A stretch of DNA of 64,000 bases from Pelomonas paludis. GTDB lineage: Bacteria; Pseudomonadota; Gammaproteobacteria; Burkholderiales; Burkholderiaceae_C. Position 1 is the first letter of the stretch. Every line of letters starts with the position of its first letter. The DNA is taken from contig NZ_JBDPZD010000003.1 in NCBI RefSeq assembly GCF_039872745.1, forward strand, positions 496,001-560,000, written 5' to 3'. The position numbers and the translations under genes are program-made. The notes under the pieces are model-generated. The model was not told the origin of the DNA, did no database searches, and saw only the letters and a list, made by a program, of their open reading frames with translations. Positions 43,779 through 52,341 of the stretch are shown here, in pieces.

Positions 43779-44031
43779 TAGGGATCGAATTTGCAGACTG
43801 GAATGAGGGATAGTCATTAGAAGTCTGCGCAACACAACAGCGGCAACTAAACATTTCAGGGAGCTGACAGCCGGGGTTGGGGTTTCGCTGCAAGGCCCTG
43901 AATTGGCGGGAAGCCACGCAGCCTGACGGCCGTGGATTGCGGGGACACTCACGGACTTTCGTCCCGAGCCGCCGGACGGTGCCATGTGCAGTCCCGGCAG
44001 TTCCTTCCCAGCCAAAAGCGCCGCTATCAAG

Positions 44032-45078
44032 ATGCCCAGCCGTAAACCGTCCGCCCCAGTCGCCGCCAAACGTAACCGCGCCACGGGCCGCGTGACCTTG
44101 GCTGACGTGGCGCAGCATGCGGGCGTCAGTCCCATCACCGTGTCGCGGGCCCTGCGAGGGGAGCGCGCCGTGGGGGCCGACTTGGTAGAGCGCGTGCGCA
44201 AAGCCGCCGATACCCTGGGCTATGTGCCCGACCCAGCGGCGCGTGCGCTGGCCTCCAGCCGCAGCACCCACGTGGCGGTGCTGATCCCCAACTTCAGCAA
44301 CACGGTGTTCGTGGAGCTGATGGATGCGCTGCAGCGCACCCTCGTGCAGGCGGGCTACCAGACGCTGATCGGCGTCACCCACTACGACCCGGCCGAGGAA
44401 GAGGCGGTGCTGCGCAGCATGCTGGCCCATCGGCCGGCGGGCCTGATCATCACAGGCTTGGACCGCACGCCCGCCGCCACGGCCTTGATCGCCGGCAGCG
44501 GCGTGCCCTGCGTGCACGTGATGGAGCTGGCCCAGGACGAAGACGACTACAGCGTGGGCTTCTCGCAGCAAGAGGCCGGCGCTGCCATCACGCGGCATCT
44601 GGTGGAACTGGGACGCAAGCGCGTGGTCTACGTGGCCGCCCAGCTGGACCGCCGCGCGGTGCAACGGGGCGAGGGCTATGACGCCGCGATGCGGCATTAC
44701 GGCCTGGCCGAGCACATCCGCTGGTACCAGAGCTCGGAGCCCTCGTCGATCTCGCTGGGGGGGCGCATGCTGGAGCGTGTGCTGCGCGAGGCACCCGACA
44801 CCGACGCCATCTTCTTCTGCAACGACGACCTGGCCCAGGGCGCGTTGCTGACGGCATTGCGCTTGGGGCTCAAGGTGCCCGAGCGCGTTTCCATTGCCGG
44901 CTTCAACGACCTGCCGGGCAGCGAGCAGATGTTGCCGCCGCTCACCACCGTGGCCACGCCGCGGCGCGAGATCGGTGAGCAGGCCGGGCAGATGATCGTC
45001 GACCTGATCCGCGGCCGTGAGGTGGAGAAGCGCCGCCTCGACCTCGGCTTCCAGATCGTCAAGCGCCAGAGCGCTTGA
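44032..45078 (+). CDS. LacI-family transcriptional regulator, GntR-like
   Basis: A 348-residue repressor. The helix-turn-helix is VTLADVAQHAGVSPITVSRALRG (about 20-42), followed by the hinge helix NTLGYVPDPAARALAS type segment and a sugar-binding periplasmic-type core (VAVLIPNFSNTVFVELMDALQ, FFCNDDLAQGALLTALRLGLKVPERVSIAGFND). The core reads like E. coli gluconate repressor GntR, for example in GYQTLIGVTHYDPAEEEAVLRSML. I chose the ATG at 44032; an ATG at 43984 would add 16 residues. It is convergent with the phosphorylase and divergent from the TonB receptor. The ligand is probably gluconate or an aldobionic acid, by analogy and context. Confidence 0.9.
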   Translation: MPSRKPSAPVAAKRNRATGRVTLADVAQHAGVSPITVSRALRGERAVGADLVERVRKAADTLGYVPDPAARALASSRSTHVAVLIPNFSNTVFVELMDALQRTLVQAGYQTLIGVTHYDPAEEEAVLRSMLAHRPAGLIITGLDRTPAATALIAGSGVPCVHVMELAQDEDDYSVGFSQQEAGAAITRHLVELGRKRVVYVAAQLDRRAVQRGEGYDAAMRHYGLAEHIRWYQSSEPSSISLGGRMLERVLREAPDTDAIFFCNDDLAQGALLTALRLGLKVPERVSIAGFNDLPGSEQMLPPLTTVATPRREIGEQAGQMIVDLIRGREVEKRRLDLGFQIVKRQSA

Positions 45079-45094
45079 GCAGGCGAAGCGCCCG

Positions 45095-47449
45095 TCAGGG
45101 CAGCTCGACCTCGACCTTGTAGACGCGACCCGCCACCAAGCCGGTCAACACGGGCTGCGCCTGCAAGACGCCATCCACGCGGACCAGGCGTTGCGGCACG
45201 CCGGTGCGCCGCACCTGCAACTCGACTTGCGCGCCCCGGAACTGCCGCACCGCGCGCAGGCTGGGCCAGTTGTCCGGCAGTTGCGGCTCGATGCGCAGGC
45301 CATCACGGCAACCGCGCAGGCCGCACAGGCCCTCGATCACGCAGCGGTAGGCCCAGGCGGCCGTGCCGGTGTTGAAGAGCTGGCTGGAGCGCCCGGCCGT
45401 ACGCGGGTACTGCTTGTGGGCGCCCCGGTAGTAGTTGGGGATGAAGACCGGCATCTGGCCACGCTGCAGCACATCAGCCTCGTCGGGGCCCGGGATCATC
45501 TGGCGCAGCAGCTTGTAGGCACGGTGGCTTTCGCCGGTTTCGTACAGCGCAAAGATGTAGAAGCTGGCCGCGTGGTTGTAGACGGCACCGTTCTCGGCCG
45601 AGCCCGGGTGCTTTTGCGTGACGCGGCCGACGTCGTCGCGCATGCGCGAGTAGGGCGGGTTGAACATTGCCACGCCATGCGGCGTTTCCAGCTGCGACTC
45701 GATCTCCTGCAGCATGCTGGCGCGTTGCGCCGGGCTGGCTGCGCCGCTGAGCATGGCCCAGGACTGCGGGTTCAGGTAGATGCGGCCCTCAATGTCTGAC
45801 TGGATGCCGAAGGGCACGTTGTTGTCCGTGATGCCACGCGCAAACCAGGCCCCGTCCCACAGATGCCGGTTGGCCGCCGCATTGAGCTGCGCACTGGAAG
45901 CGCGCCAGCGTGTGGCGGCCTCGTTGCGCCCGGCGGCTTCGGCGATGCCAGCCCACAGCAGCATGGCGTAAGCGGCCGCCACGGTCAGCCAGCCGGACAC
46001 GCCCTTGCCCTTGTAGCCCACCATGTTCATCGGGTCGCACCAGTCACCCTGGGCGATGAAGGACAGGCCCCGCGCATCGCGGTCCTGGTAGAGCCAGCCC
46101 ATGGCCCGCTCCAGGCGCTCGGCCACGCTCAGCACGGCGCCGCTGGTGTCGGTGACCATCACGTCGAGCAGCGCGTAGTCGCCGGTCTCGTCGAGGTAGC
46201 CCTGCAGACACACCGGCAGCCACACGCAGTGGTCGGTGTGCGGCACCTGGTTGATGTACTTCAGCTCGGCGCCTTCCACGAGCAGGATGCCATCCGGCAT
46301 GGCGCCCGTGGCGGCCTGCTGGCTAAGCGCGTGCAGCAGCGCCTTGCGCGTGACCTCGGGGGCGATGTAGGCCATGCCGAGGTTGTCCTGCAGGTAGTTG
46401 CGCGTCTGCGGGTCGGTGGACAGGCGATTCACGTCGCCGTGATAGAAAACCTGGCGCGGCAGCCAGTGGTTGATGAAGTTGTCAAACGCAGCGTCGGGCG
46501 TCTCGATCTGGACGCAGCCGCGGCCGCTGTCCACGTAGGCTGCATAGGCTGCGCGCGTGCGCTCGAAGCCGGCCTCGCTCAGGTAGGTGGCGCGGACCTG
46601 GGCGATCTCGGCATCATCCAGCGCGGGGCCGAAGAGGAAGCGCAGGGTCTCGCTTTGCGTCGCGCCAAGTGCCAGTCGGTATTGCACGGCGGCGGCCGGC
46701 GTCTCGTAGCGGGCATCGCCATTGGCCAGCAAGGGCGCGGCCAGGCCGCTCGGGGCGTGCAGGCCCCCTTCGCCTTCGAACGCCGCTTGTGCCGCTTCCC
46801 AGGCATCCGGTGCGCGCTCGCACAGGAAGTAGGTTTTGTCCTTGAGGTGCTGGTTCTTGAAGTAGTCGGCGACCTTTTGATAGGGCGTGATGCTGCTGGC
46901 GACGACGCCGCCCAGGTCGGCCCGGTACTCGGCCGACTGGTTCATCCACGACATATAGCCAAACGGGAAGTAAGGCACCACGCTGACCCGGCGCGGCCGG
47001 CCCGAGAGGTTGGTGACGCGCACGGTCCAGAGTTCGACCACATCGTCCGTCGGCAGCATCAGCTGCATCTCGATGCGCAGCCCCAGGTGCTCGACCACCC
47101 AGCCCAGCTCGTGGCGCCCGGTGATGAAGCGAAAGCCATCGACCTTGGCGCGCACCGGCTCATAGGGCGCCGAGAACAGCTCGCCGGTGTCGTCGTCTCG
47201 CAGGTAGACGAAGCGGCCGGGGTGGTGCGCGTAATAGGCCTGCTCCGGCTGCATGAAGGTCTTGGCCTCCAGGTTCGGCGCGTGGGCGTACTTGGCGGGC
47301 TCAGGCTGCATGAACTGCGCGGTGGCATAGCCCCGGCAGGTCATCTGGATCATCATGCGGCGGTTCCAGAGGAAGCCGCCAGCCAGGGGCAGGGCAGTGG
47401 GGCTGGTGAGCTCGTAGCGTTCACCGCCGTCGATGGGACCGAGCAGCAT
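45095..47449 (-). CDS. GH94 glycoside phosphorylase, probable cellobionic acid phosphorylase
   Basis: A 784-residue cytosolic GH94 enzyme. It should convert 4-O-beta-glucosyl-gluconate (cellobionate) plus phosphate to glucose 1-phosphate and gluconate. Evidence: the N-terminal beta-sandwich (LPLAGGFLWNRRMMIQMTCRGYATAQF), QVFYHGDVNRLSTDPQTRNYLQDNLGMAY, and the catalytic-loop segment QGDWCDPMNMVGYKGKGVSGWL near 465-487. There DWCD takes the place of the DWND of cellobiose phosphorylases, and the following lysine-rich loop is a feature I associate with cellobionic acid phosphorylases. Length fits that group rather than the larger cyclic-glucan enzymes. It is last in an operon with a permease (7-bp gap) and gluconokinase, which uses the predicted product. 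Cellobiose phosphorylase is the main alternative. Confidence 0.85.
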   Translation of the reverse strand: MLLGPIDGGERYELTSPTALPLAGGFLWNRRMMIQMTCRGYATAQFMQPEPAKYAHAPNLEAKTFMQPEQAYYAHHPGRFVYLRDDDTGELFSAPYEPVRAKVDGFRFITGRHELGWVVEHLGLRIEMQLMLPTDDVVELWTVRVTNLSGRPRRVSVVPYFPFGYMSWMNQSAEYRADLGGVVASSITPYQKVADYFKNQHLKDKTYFLCERAPDAWEAAQAAFEGEGGLHAPSGLAAPLLANGDARYETPAAAVQYRLALGATQSETLRFLFGPALDDAEIAQVRATYLSEAGFERTRAAYAAYVDSGRGCVQIETPDAAFDNFINHWLPRQVFYHGDVNRLSTDPQTRNYLQDNLGMAYIAPEVTRKALLHALSQQAATGAMPDGILLVEGAELKYINQVPHTDHCVWLPVCLQGYLDETGDYALLDVMVTDTSGAVLSVAERLERAMGWLYQDRDARGLSFIAQGDWCDPMNMVGYKGKGVSGWLTVAAAYAMLLWAGIAEAAGRNEAATRWRASSAQLNAAANRHLWDGAWFARGITDNNVPFGIQSDIEGRIYLNPQSWAMLSGAASPAQRASMLQEIESQLETPHGVAMFNPPYSRMRDDVGRVTQKHPGSAENGAVYNHAASFYIFALYETGESHRAYKLLRQMIPGPDEADVLQRGQMPVFIPNYYRGAHKQYPRTAGRSSQLFNTGTAAWAYRCVIEGLCGLRGCRDGLRIEPQLPDNWPSLRAVRQFRGAQVELQVRRTGVPQRLVRVDGVLQAQPVLTGLVAGRVYKVEVELP

Positions 47450-47456
47450 GGTGTTC

Positions 47457-48812
47457 TCAGGCAGAGGTTGTAGCGGCCTTGCGCGCGGCCAGATCGGACT
47501 GGATGCGCGCCATGGTGGGGTTGTCGAGGGTGTAGAAGATCATGATCACGGCGGCCAGCAGGGTGAAGACGGCCGGGATCACCGACATCAGCCACACGAT
47601 GCCCGCCTGTGATTCGGATGACTGCACGGCGTTGGGCACATAGCCGAGCCAGGAGAAGAGGGCGCCGATCACGGCCACCGCGCCGGCCGTGCCCAGCTTC
47701 TGGGCGAAGGAGCTGGCGGCGAAGGTCATGCCCGTGGCACGGCGGCCATTGCGCCACTCGTTGAAGTCGGCCGAGTCGGCCAGCATCGAGAAGTTCAGCG
47801 GCGACTTCGGCCCTAAGGCCAGGCCCAGCGCTACTTGCAGCACGTACATCGCCACGATGTTGTCGTTGGGGACGAACAGGAAGGCGGCCGACAGCACCGT
47901 GGAGATCAGCATCAGGCCGATCATCAGCTTGCGCTTGTCGAAGATGCGCGTGAGCAGCGGCGTGCAAGCCGTGCCCGCCGCAGCGGCCAGCAGATAGGCG
48001 GGCATGAAGGTGGCCAGCAGCTCGGGGCGGTTGACCACGTACTTGAAGTAGTAGGCCGCACTGGTCATGCGCATGGTGATGCTGAGCATGATGATCAAGG
48101 CCAGGATGAACAGCAGGATCCAGGGCAGGTTGTTGCGCAGGTCCGCCAGGTCCTGCCGGACCGTGGCCGGCGCGGCCTGCACCGGCTTGACGCGCTCATG
48201 CGTCACGCTGAAGGTGAAGGTGAAGATCAGCGCCGCTGCCACGCCCCAGCACACCATGGTCAGCGTCCAGCCCAGCGCGGGGTCCGAGCCGCCCAGCGCG
48301 ATCACGAGCTTGGGCGACACGTAGGTAACCAGGGTGCCTCCCGCAAAACCGCAGAAGAAGCGCGAGGCATTGATGGCATTGCGCTCGCGCGCATCGCCGG
48401 TGATCACGCCGGACAGCGCGCTGTAGGGCAGGTTGGCGCCGGTGTAGGCCGTCATCAACAGCAGATAGGTCACCGTGGCCCAGATGAACTTGCCCGTGGG
48501 CCCGAGGTCGGGCGTCGAGTAGGTGAGCACGCCGAGGATGGCCATCGGCACCGGCATGAAGAGCAGAAAGGGCCGGAACTTGCCCCAGCGCGTCTGCATG
48601 CGGTCGGCGTAGGCGCCGATCATGGGGTCGGTGAAGGCGTTGAAGATCTTCACGATGAACAGCATGCTCGCCGCCGCGCCTGCCGTGATGCCGAACACAT
48701 CCGTGTAGAAGATCAGCAGGAAGGTCGAGATGTTGGTCCAGTAGAAGTTGAACCCCATGTCGCCCATGCCGTAGCCGACGATCTCGCGTTTCTTGAGCGG
48801 TGGGTGCGTCAT
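47457..48812 (-). CDS. GPH-family sugar permease (MFS)
   Basis: A 451-residue inner-membrane symporter of the glycoside-pentoside-hexuronide family. The N-terminal signature is REIVGYGMGDMGFNFYWTNISTFLLIFYTDVFG, followed by the MelB-type loop FTDPMIGAYADRMQTRWGKFRPFLLF and about twelve hydrophobic helices. The start overlaps the gluconokinase stop (ATGA), and the phosphorylase follows 7 bp later, so all three are coupled. From context it should carry cellobionate or a related aldobionic acid across the inner membrane after TonB-dependent entry. Gluconate itself is possible. Confidence 0.9.
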   Translation of the reverse strand: MTHPPLKKREIVGYGMGDMGFNFYWTNISTFLLIFYTDVFGITAGAAASMLFIVKIFNAFTDPMIGAYADRMQTRWGKFRPFLLFMPVPMAILGVLTYSTPDLGPTGKFIWATVTYLLLMTAYTGANLPYSALSGVITGDARERNAINASRFFCGFAGGTLVTYVSPKLVIALGGSDPALGWTLTMVCWGVAAALIFTFTFSVTHERVKPVQAAPATVRQDLADLRNNLPWILLFILALIIMLSITMRMTSAAYYFKYVVNRPELLATFMPAYLLAAAAGTACTPLLTRIFDKRKLMIGLMLISTVLSAAFLFVPNDNIVAMYVLQVALGLALGPKSPLNFSMLADSADFNEWRNGRRATGMTFAASSFAQKLGTAGAVAVIGALFSWLGYVPNAVQSSESQAGIVWLMSVIPAVFTLLAAVIMIFYTLDNPTMARIQSDLAARKAATTSA

Positions 48813-49318
48813 GGCGTGAGCGGTTGAAGTAACCAGTGGCAGATCTGAGCTTGCAGCTCAGGCAGGGGGCGGGTCGCATCGACACGCAGCACGCCAGCTT
48901 CACCCACGGGAGACTCCAGGGTGTTGAACTGGCTGTCGATCAGGTGAGCCGGGAAGAAATGCCCGCCGCGCACCTCGATGCGCCGGCGTGCCTCGCTTTT
49001 GTCGAGGTCGAGGAAGACAAAACGCAGGTCTGGCGCTGCCTGCCGCAGTTGGTCGCGGTAGCTGCGCTTGAGCGCAGAGCAGGTCAGCATCACGCCGGGT
49101 TCGCTGGCCAGTTTGCCGGCCAGTGCGGCCAGCCACCCGGCCCGGTCGGCGTCCGTCAGCGGCTGGCCCTGCGCCATCTTCTGGCGGCTCGTGTCGCTGT
49201 GGAAGTGGTCACCTTCGATCCAGTCGCGCCCCAGGGCTGACGCCACGGCGGTGGCCACGGTGGATTTGCCGCAACCGGCGACTCCCATGAAAACCAAGGC
49301 GGGAGTGGAGTGAGTCAT
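48809..49318 (-). CDS. gntK: Gluconokinase
   Basis: A 169-residue P-loop kinase of the thermoresistant gluconokinase family that makes 6-phosphogluconate from gluconate and ATP. The P-loop GVAGCGKSTVA is at about 13-23, followed by EGDHFHSDTSRQKMAQGQPLTDADRAGWL, the LTCSALKRSYRDQLR motif and the lid VRGGHFFPAHLIDSQFNTLE. These segments match E. coli GntK closely in pattern. It is first in the operon, with a perfect 14-bp operator 99-112 bp upstream. The 6-phosphogluconate would enter the Entner-Doudoroff or pentose-phosphate route, whose genes are not in the window. Confidence 0.93.
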   Translation of the reverse strand: MTHSTPALVFMGVAGCGKSTVATAVASALGRDWIEGDHFHSDTSRQKMAQGQPLTDADRAGWLAALAGKLASEPGVMLTCSALKRSYRDQLRQAAPDLRFVFLDLDKSEARRRIEVRGGHFFPAHLIDSQFNTLESPVGEAGVLRVDATRPLPELQAQICHWLLQPLTP

Positions 49319-49416
49319 GAACAGAAACCAGCAAATGCGAGGGCTGCCGCCCGGTGACGGTGGCAGCCAAGGGTCAAGGGGAGGTCCACGCCAGCCGATG
49401 GCATCGGCATGGAATT

Positions 49417-49430
49417 GGATAGCGCTATCC
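49417..49430. promoter_or_regulatory. LacI-family operator-like palindrome O3
   Basis: GGATAGCGCTATCC is a perfect 14-bp palindrome with a central CpG, as usual for LacI-family sites. It lies upstream of the gluconokinase operon and defines the consensus shared with O1 and O2. Confidence 0.8.
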
Positions 49431-49499
49431 TAATGTGCCACCTCGCCAAACGCCCAGCGGGGTAACCCCAGGAAGCAGGGCGTGCAGCCTACCTGAGCC

Positions 49500-49748
49500 T
49501 CAGGCCAGAGGCACAAAGTGCTCCAGATGGCGCTCACCGCTGATCCAGGCTGCCAGGGCAGCGGCGATGCGCGGCTCGGCGTCTTCAGGTGCGCCGTCGT
49601 AGACCTCCATCCAGGTCTGCAGCCCCTGCGGGCCTTCCGGGCGGCGCATCAATCGAGGCTCAAGGGACGCACCCCGTGCAGCGCGGAAGGCGGCCAGCGC
49701 CGCAGCGGCGTCAGCCTCCCGGACCCGGTAGTAGACGTACAGCGCCAC
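49500..49748 (-). CDS. DUF4936 family protein
   Basis: An 82-residue protein (MALYVYYRVREADAAAALAAFRAARG and on to SGERHLEHFVPLA) of a small family common in betaproteobacteria and often placed beside ygfZ, as here, 8 bp after the ygfZ stop. The fold is probably a ferredoxin-like alpha/beta barrel dimer, judged from the YVYYRV strand and LQTWMEVYDG pattern. No function is known. Confidence 0.8.
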   Translation of the reverse strand: MALYVYYRVREADAAAALAAFRAARGASLEPRLMRRPEGPQGLQTWMEVYDGAPEDAEPRIAAALAAWISGERHLEHFVPLA

Positions 49749-49756
49749 GGCGTTGC

Positions 49757-50647
49757 TCAGTCCTGCGCTGGAATCTCGTAGGGCAGGGGCCGCAGCGTCA
49801 GCGCCGGCCCATCGGCCGCGCGCAGGTGCATCGGGCCCGCGTCCAGCGCCGCGAGCTTGACCTCGGCGGCCAACAGGCTGACCCCATCTCGGAGCGCCAC
49901 GCCGGCCACCAGGCCCGCCGGCTGCTCAGGGTCGGCAGCGGTGAAGAGGTTGTCGCCCACTGCCGCCTCGGCATCGGTCTCGAAGAGCTGCAACCGGCGC
50001 TTGAGCGTGCCGCGGTACTGGCTGCGGGCCACCACCTCCTGGCCGGGGTAGCAGCCCTTCTTGAAGCTCACGCCCCCCACCACTTCCAGATTGATCATCT
50101 GGGGGACAAAGGCCTCCACCGTTGCGCTGCGCACCCAGGCGATGCCCGATTCAAGCTCGGCCCAGGCCCAGTCGGCCGGCGTGGCGCGCGGCAGATCAGG
50201 CGCGGCCTGGGCACTGGGCTGCACCCAGAGCGCACGGCCCTGGCCCGGCGCGGCCGGCAAGGCGATCTGCACCGCATCGCCCGCCGCCTGCAGCGCCCAC
50301 GCCTCGGCCGGTGGCGTGCCAAGCAGGCCCCACACCGCCAAGTCCTGGCTGGCATCGCTGAGCTTGCACTTGGCGCGCAGCACAAACATCGAGAGGCGCT
50401 TCAGCGTGGCCGGAAGCAGCTCCAGGGGCAGGGCCAGCAGCAGCTCGTCGTCACTGGCCTTCCAGCCCACCATCGTGGCCAGCAGGCGGCCCTTGGCGGT
50501 GCAGTAGCCGGCCAGCCGGGCATGTTGTCGGTCCAGCAGGCTGAAGTCCTGCGTCAATTGGCCGTGGAGGAAGGCGGCGGCATCAGCGCCGCTGGCGCGG
50601 ATCACGCCCCAGTCAGTCAGGGGCAGTGCGTGGGCAGGAGCAGTCAT
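49757..50647 (-). CDS. ygfZ: Folate-binding YgfZ/GcvT-like iron-sulfur assembly factor
   Basis: A 296-residue folate-dependent protein that supports assembly or repair of some iron-sulfur enzymes. The diagnostic motif KGCYPGQEVVARSQYRGTLKRRL is at about 205-227, and the N-terminal ASGADAAAFLHGQLTQDF is typical of the GcvT-like fold. The ATG at 50647 (MTAPAHALPL) fits the family. It is divergent from mltG with only 48 bp between starts. A DUF4936 gene is downstream in the same operon. Confidence 0.92.
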   Translation of the reverse strand: MTAPAHALPLTDWGVIRASGADAAAFLHGQLTQDFSLLDRQHARLAGYCTAKGRLLATMVGWKASDDELLLALPLELLPATLKRLSMFVLRAKCKLSDASQDLAVWGLLGTPPAEAWALQAAGDAVQIALPAAPGQGRALWVQPSAQAAPDLPRATPADWAWAELESGIAWVRSATVEAFVPQMINLEVVGGVSFKKGCYPGQEVVARSQYRGTLKRRLQLFETDAEAAVGDNLFTAADPEQPAGLVAGVALRDGVSLLAAEVKLAALDAGPMHLRAADGPALTLRPLPYEIPAQD

Positions 50648-50695
50648 GGCCGAAATTATCATCAGCCCCTTGGAGAGCTCACCCGGGATGGGGGC

Positions 50696-51688
50696 ATGAA
50701 GTGGTTGTTGCGGGCTTTGCTCGCGCTTGTTTTGCTGGCCGGCGGCCTGGCCGGTTCCGTCTGGTGGTGGCTGGACCGCCCGCTGCCCCTGGCATCGGCC
50801 ACGGTGGAGCTCAACATCGAGCCGGGCACGCCACCGACCGAGGTGGCGCGTGCCTGGGTGGCTGCTGGCGTGCAGACCGACGCGCGCCTGCTCTACCAAT
50901 GGTTCAAGTGGTCCGGGCGGGCCAAGGCCATCCGCGCCGGCAGCTACGAGATCCAGGCCGGCATCAACCCACGCGGCCTGCTCGACAAGATGGTGCGCGG
51001 CGAGCAGGTGCTGGAGACCCTGCGCCTGATCGAAGGCTGGAACTGGCGTCAGGTGAAGGCCGCGCTGGCCACTGCGCCACACCTCAAGCAGACCTTGGCC
51101 GGCCTCAGCGATGCCGAGCTGATGGCCGCCTTGGGCCGGCCGGGGTTGGCGCCTGAAGGGCGCTTCTTCCCCGACACCTATGCCTACAGCCGGGGCGTGA
51201 GCGACCGCACCGTGCTGCGACGGGCGCTGGCCCACATGGACGACAAGCTCGCCACCGCCTGGCTGCAGCGCGCGCCCGATTTGCCGCTGCGCAGCCCTGA
51301 CGAAGCGCTGATCCTGGCCTCCATCGTCGAGAAGGAAACCGGCACCTCGGCGGACCGCAGCAAGGTCGCCGCGGTTTTCGTCAACCGCCTGCGCATCGGC
51401 ATGCCGCTGCAGACCGACCCCACGGTCATCTACGGACTGGGCGAGGCCTTTGACGGCAACCTGCGCAAGCGCGACCTGCTGGCCGATACGCCCTACAACA
51501 CCTACACCCGGGGCGGCCTGCCGCCCACGCCCATCGCCATGCCGGGGGTGGCCTCGCTGCAGGCAGCCCTGCACCCTGCCAGCACTAAGGCCCTGTACTT
51601 CGTGGCTCGCGGTGACGGCAGCAGTGAGTTCAGCGAAGACCTCAGCGCACACAATCGCGCCGTCAACAAATTCCAACGCGGACGCTAG
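50696..51688 (+). CDS. mltG: Endolytic murein transglycosylase MltG
   Basis: A 330-residue inner-membrane enzyme that cuts nascent glycan strands and so sets their length. A single N-terminal membrane anchor (LLRALLALVLLAGGLAGSVWWWL) precedes a LysM-like segment and the YceG domain, with LIEGWNWRQVKAAL, PEGRFFPDTYAYSRG and the catalytic Glu in ILASIVEKETG (about 215). TPYNTYTRGGLPPTPIAMPG is the conserved C-terminal block. It heads the mltG-tmk-holB-pilZ-tatD run. The frame is open far upstream over ygfZ, but the ATG at 50696 begins the anchor. Confidence 0.95.
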   Translation: MKWLLRALLALVLLAGGLAGSVWWWLDRPLPLASATVELNIEPGTPPTEVARAWVAAGVQTDARLLYQWFKWSGRAKAIRAGSYEIQAGINPRGLLDKMVRGEQVLETLRLIEGWNWRQVKAALATAPHLKQTLAGLSDAELMAALGRPGLAPEGRFFPDTYAYSRGVSDRTVLRRALAHMDDKLATAWLQRAPDLPLRSPDEALILASIVEKETGTSADRSKVAAVFVNRLRIGMPLQTDPTVIYGLGEAFDGNLRKRDLLADTPYNTYTRGGLPPTPIAMPGVASLQAALHPASTKALYFVARGDGSSEFSEDLSAHNRAVNKFQRGR

Positions 51689-51699
51689 AGCGCCCCTGC

Positions 51700-52341
51700 A
51701 TGAGTTCGAGATTCATCAGCTTCGAGGGCATCGACGGTGCCGGCAAATCCACCCACATCGCGGCCGTGGCCGCGTGGTTTGAGCAGCGGGGCGACACCGT
51801 CGAGCTGACACGCGAGCCAGGCGGCACGCCGTTGGCCGAGACCCTGCGCGGCCTGGTGCTGAGCCAACCCATGGACGCGATGACCGAGGTGCTGCTGATG
51901 TTTGCCGGCCGGCGCGACCACATCGTCCAGCGCATCCAGCCGGCCTTAGCCCAGGGCAAGACCGTGCTGTGCGACCGCTTCACCGACTCCAGCTTCGCCT
52001 ACCAGGGCGGGGGTCGGGGTATCCCCGAGCCGCAGCTGAACACCCTGGCCGATTGGGCCCAGCGCACGCCAGACGGCTGGGTCGAGCCCGAGCTGACCCT
52101 GTGGTTCGACCTGCCCGCCGCCCAAGCCGCCACACGCCGCGCCGGGCGCGAGCAACAGGCTGGCGAGACGGCGGATCGCATCGAGACCCAGGAGCTGGTC
52201 TTCTTCGAGCGCGCCCGCGAGGCCTTTGCGCGCCGCGCAGCGGCCAATCCGGCGCGCATCGAGCGCATCGACGCCAGCCTCAGCGTCGAAGCCGTGTGGC
52301 AGCAGGTGCTGGCCGTGCTTGTGCGGCGCTATCCGGCATGA
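51700..52341 (+). CDS. tmk: Thymidylate kinase
   Basis: A 213-residue cytosolic kinase that converts dTMP to dTDP. The P-loop FEGIDGAGKSTH is at about 6-17, the DR motif is in LCDRFTDSSFAYQGGGRGI, and the lid is short with the basic residues in the loop REQQAGETADRIE. It is 11 bp after mltG and overlaps holB by 4 bp. Confidence 0.96.
   Translation: MSSRFISFEGIDGAGKSTHIAAVAAWFEQRGDTVELTREPGGTPLAETLRGLVLSQPMDAMTEVLLMFAGRRDHIVQRIQPALAQGKTVLCDRFTDSSFAYQGGGRGIPEPQLNTLADWAQRTPDGWVEPELTLWFDLPAAQAATRRAGREQQAGETADRIETQELVFFERAREAFARRAAANPARIERIDASLSVEAVWQQVLAVLVRRYPA

Larger units (their letters stand above)
43537..44031. other. Divergent control region between TonB receptor and LacI-family gene
   Basis: A 495-bp region with no supportable gene. 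It holds two operator-like dyads at 43653-43666 and 43765-43778, whose centres are 112 bp apart, close enough for looping by a tetrameric repressor. The second dyad runs into ATCCTAGGGAT, a further partial dyad. The stretch from 43800 to 44031 shows nothing I can name. Confidence 0.65.

Noticed and set aside
40516..43806. A 1096-codon open frame antisense to the TonB receptor gene
   Set aside because: It mirrors the high-GC codon pattern of the receptor, has no recognisable domain or signal, and the receptor frame is complete with all family motifs.
43537..44715. Extension of the TonB receptor frame upstream to 1381 codons
   Set aside because: The extra part has no similarity to receptors, covers the operator sites and the LacI-family gene, and lacks a signal peptide; the ATG at 43536 has both a ribosome site and a signal peptide.
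52325..52336. GGCGCTATCC near the end of tmk as a fourth regulon operator
   Set aside because: It is only a half-site without dyad symmetry and lies inside coding sequence between housekeeping genes.
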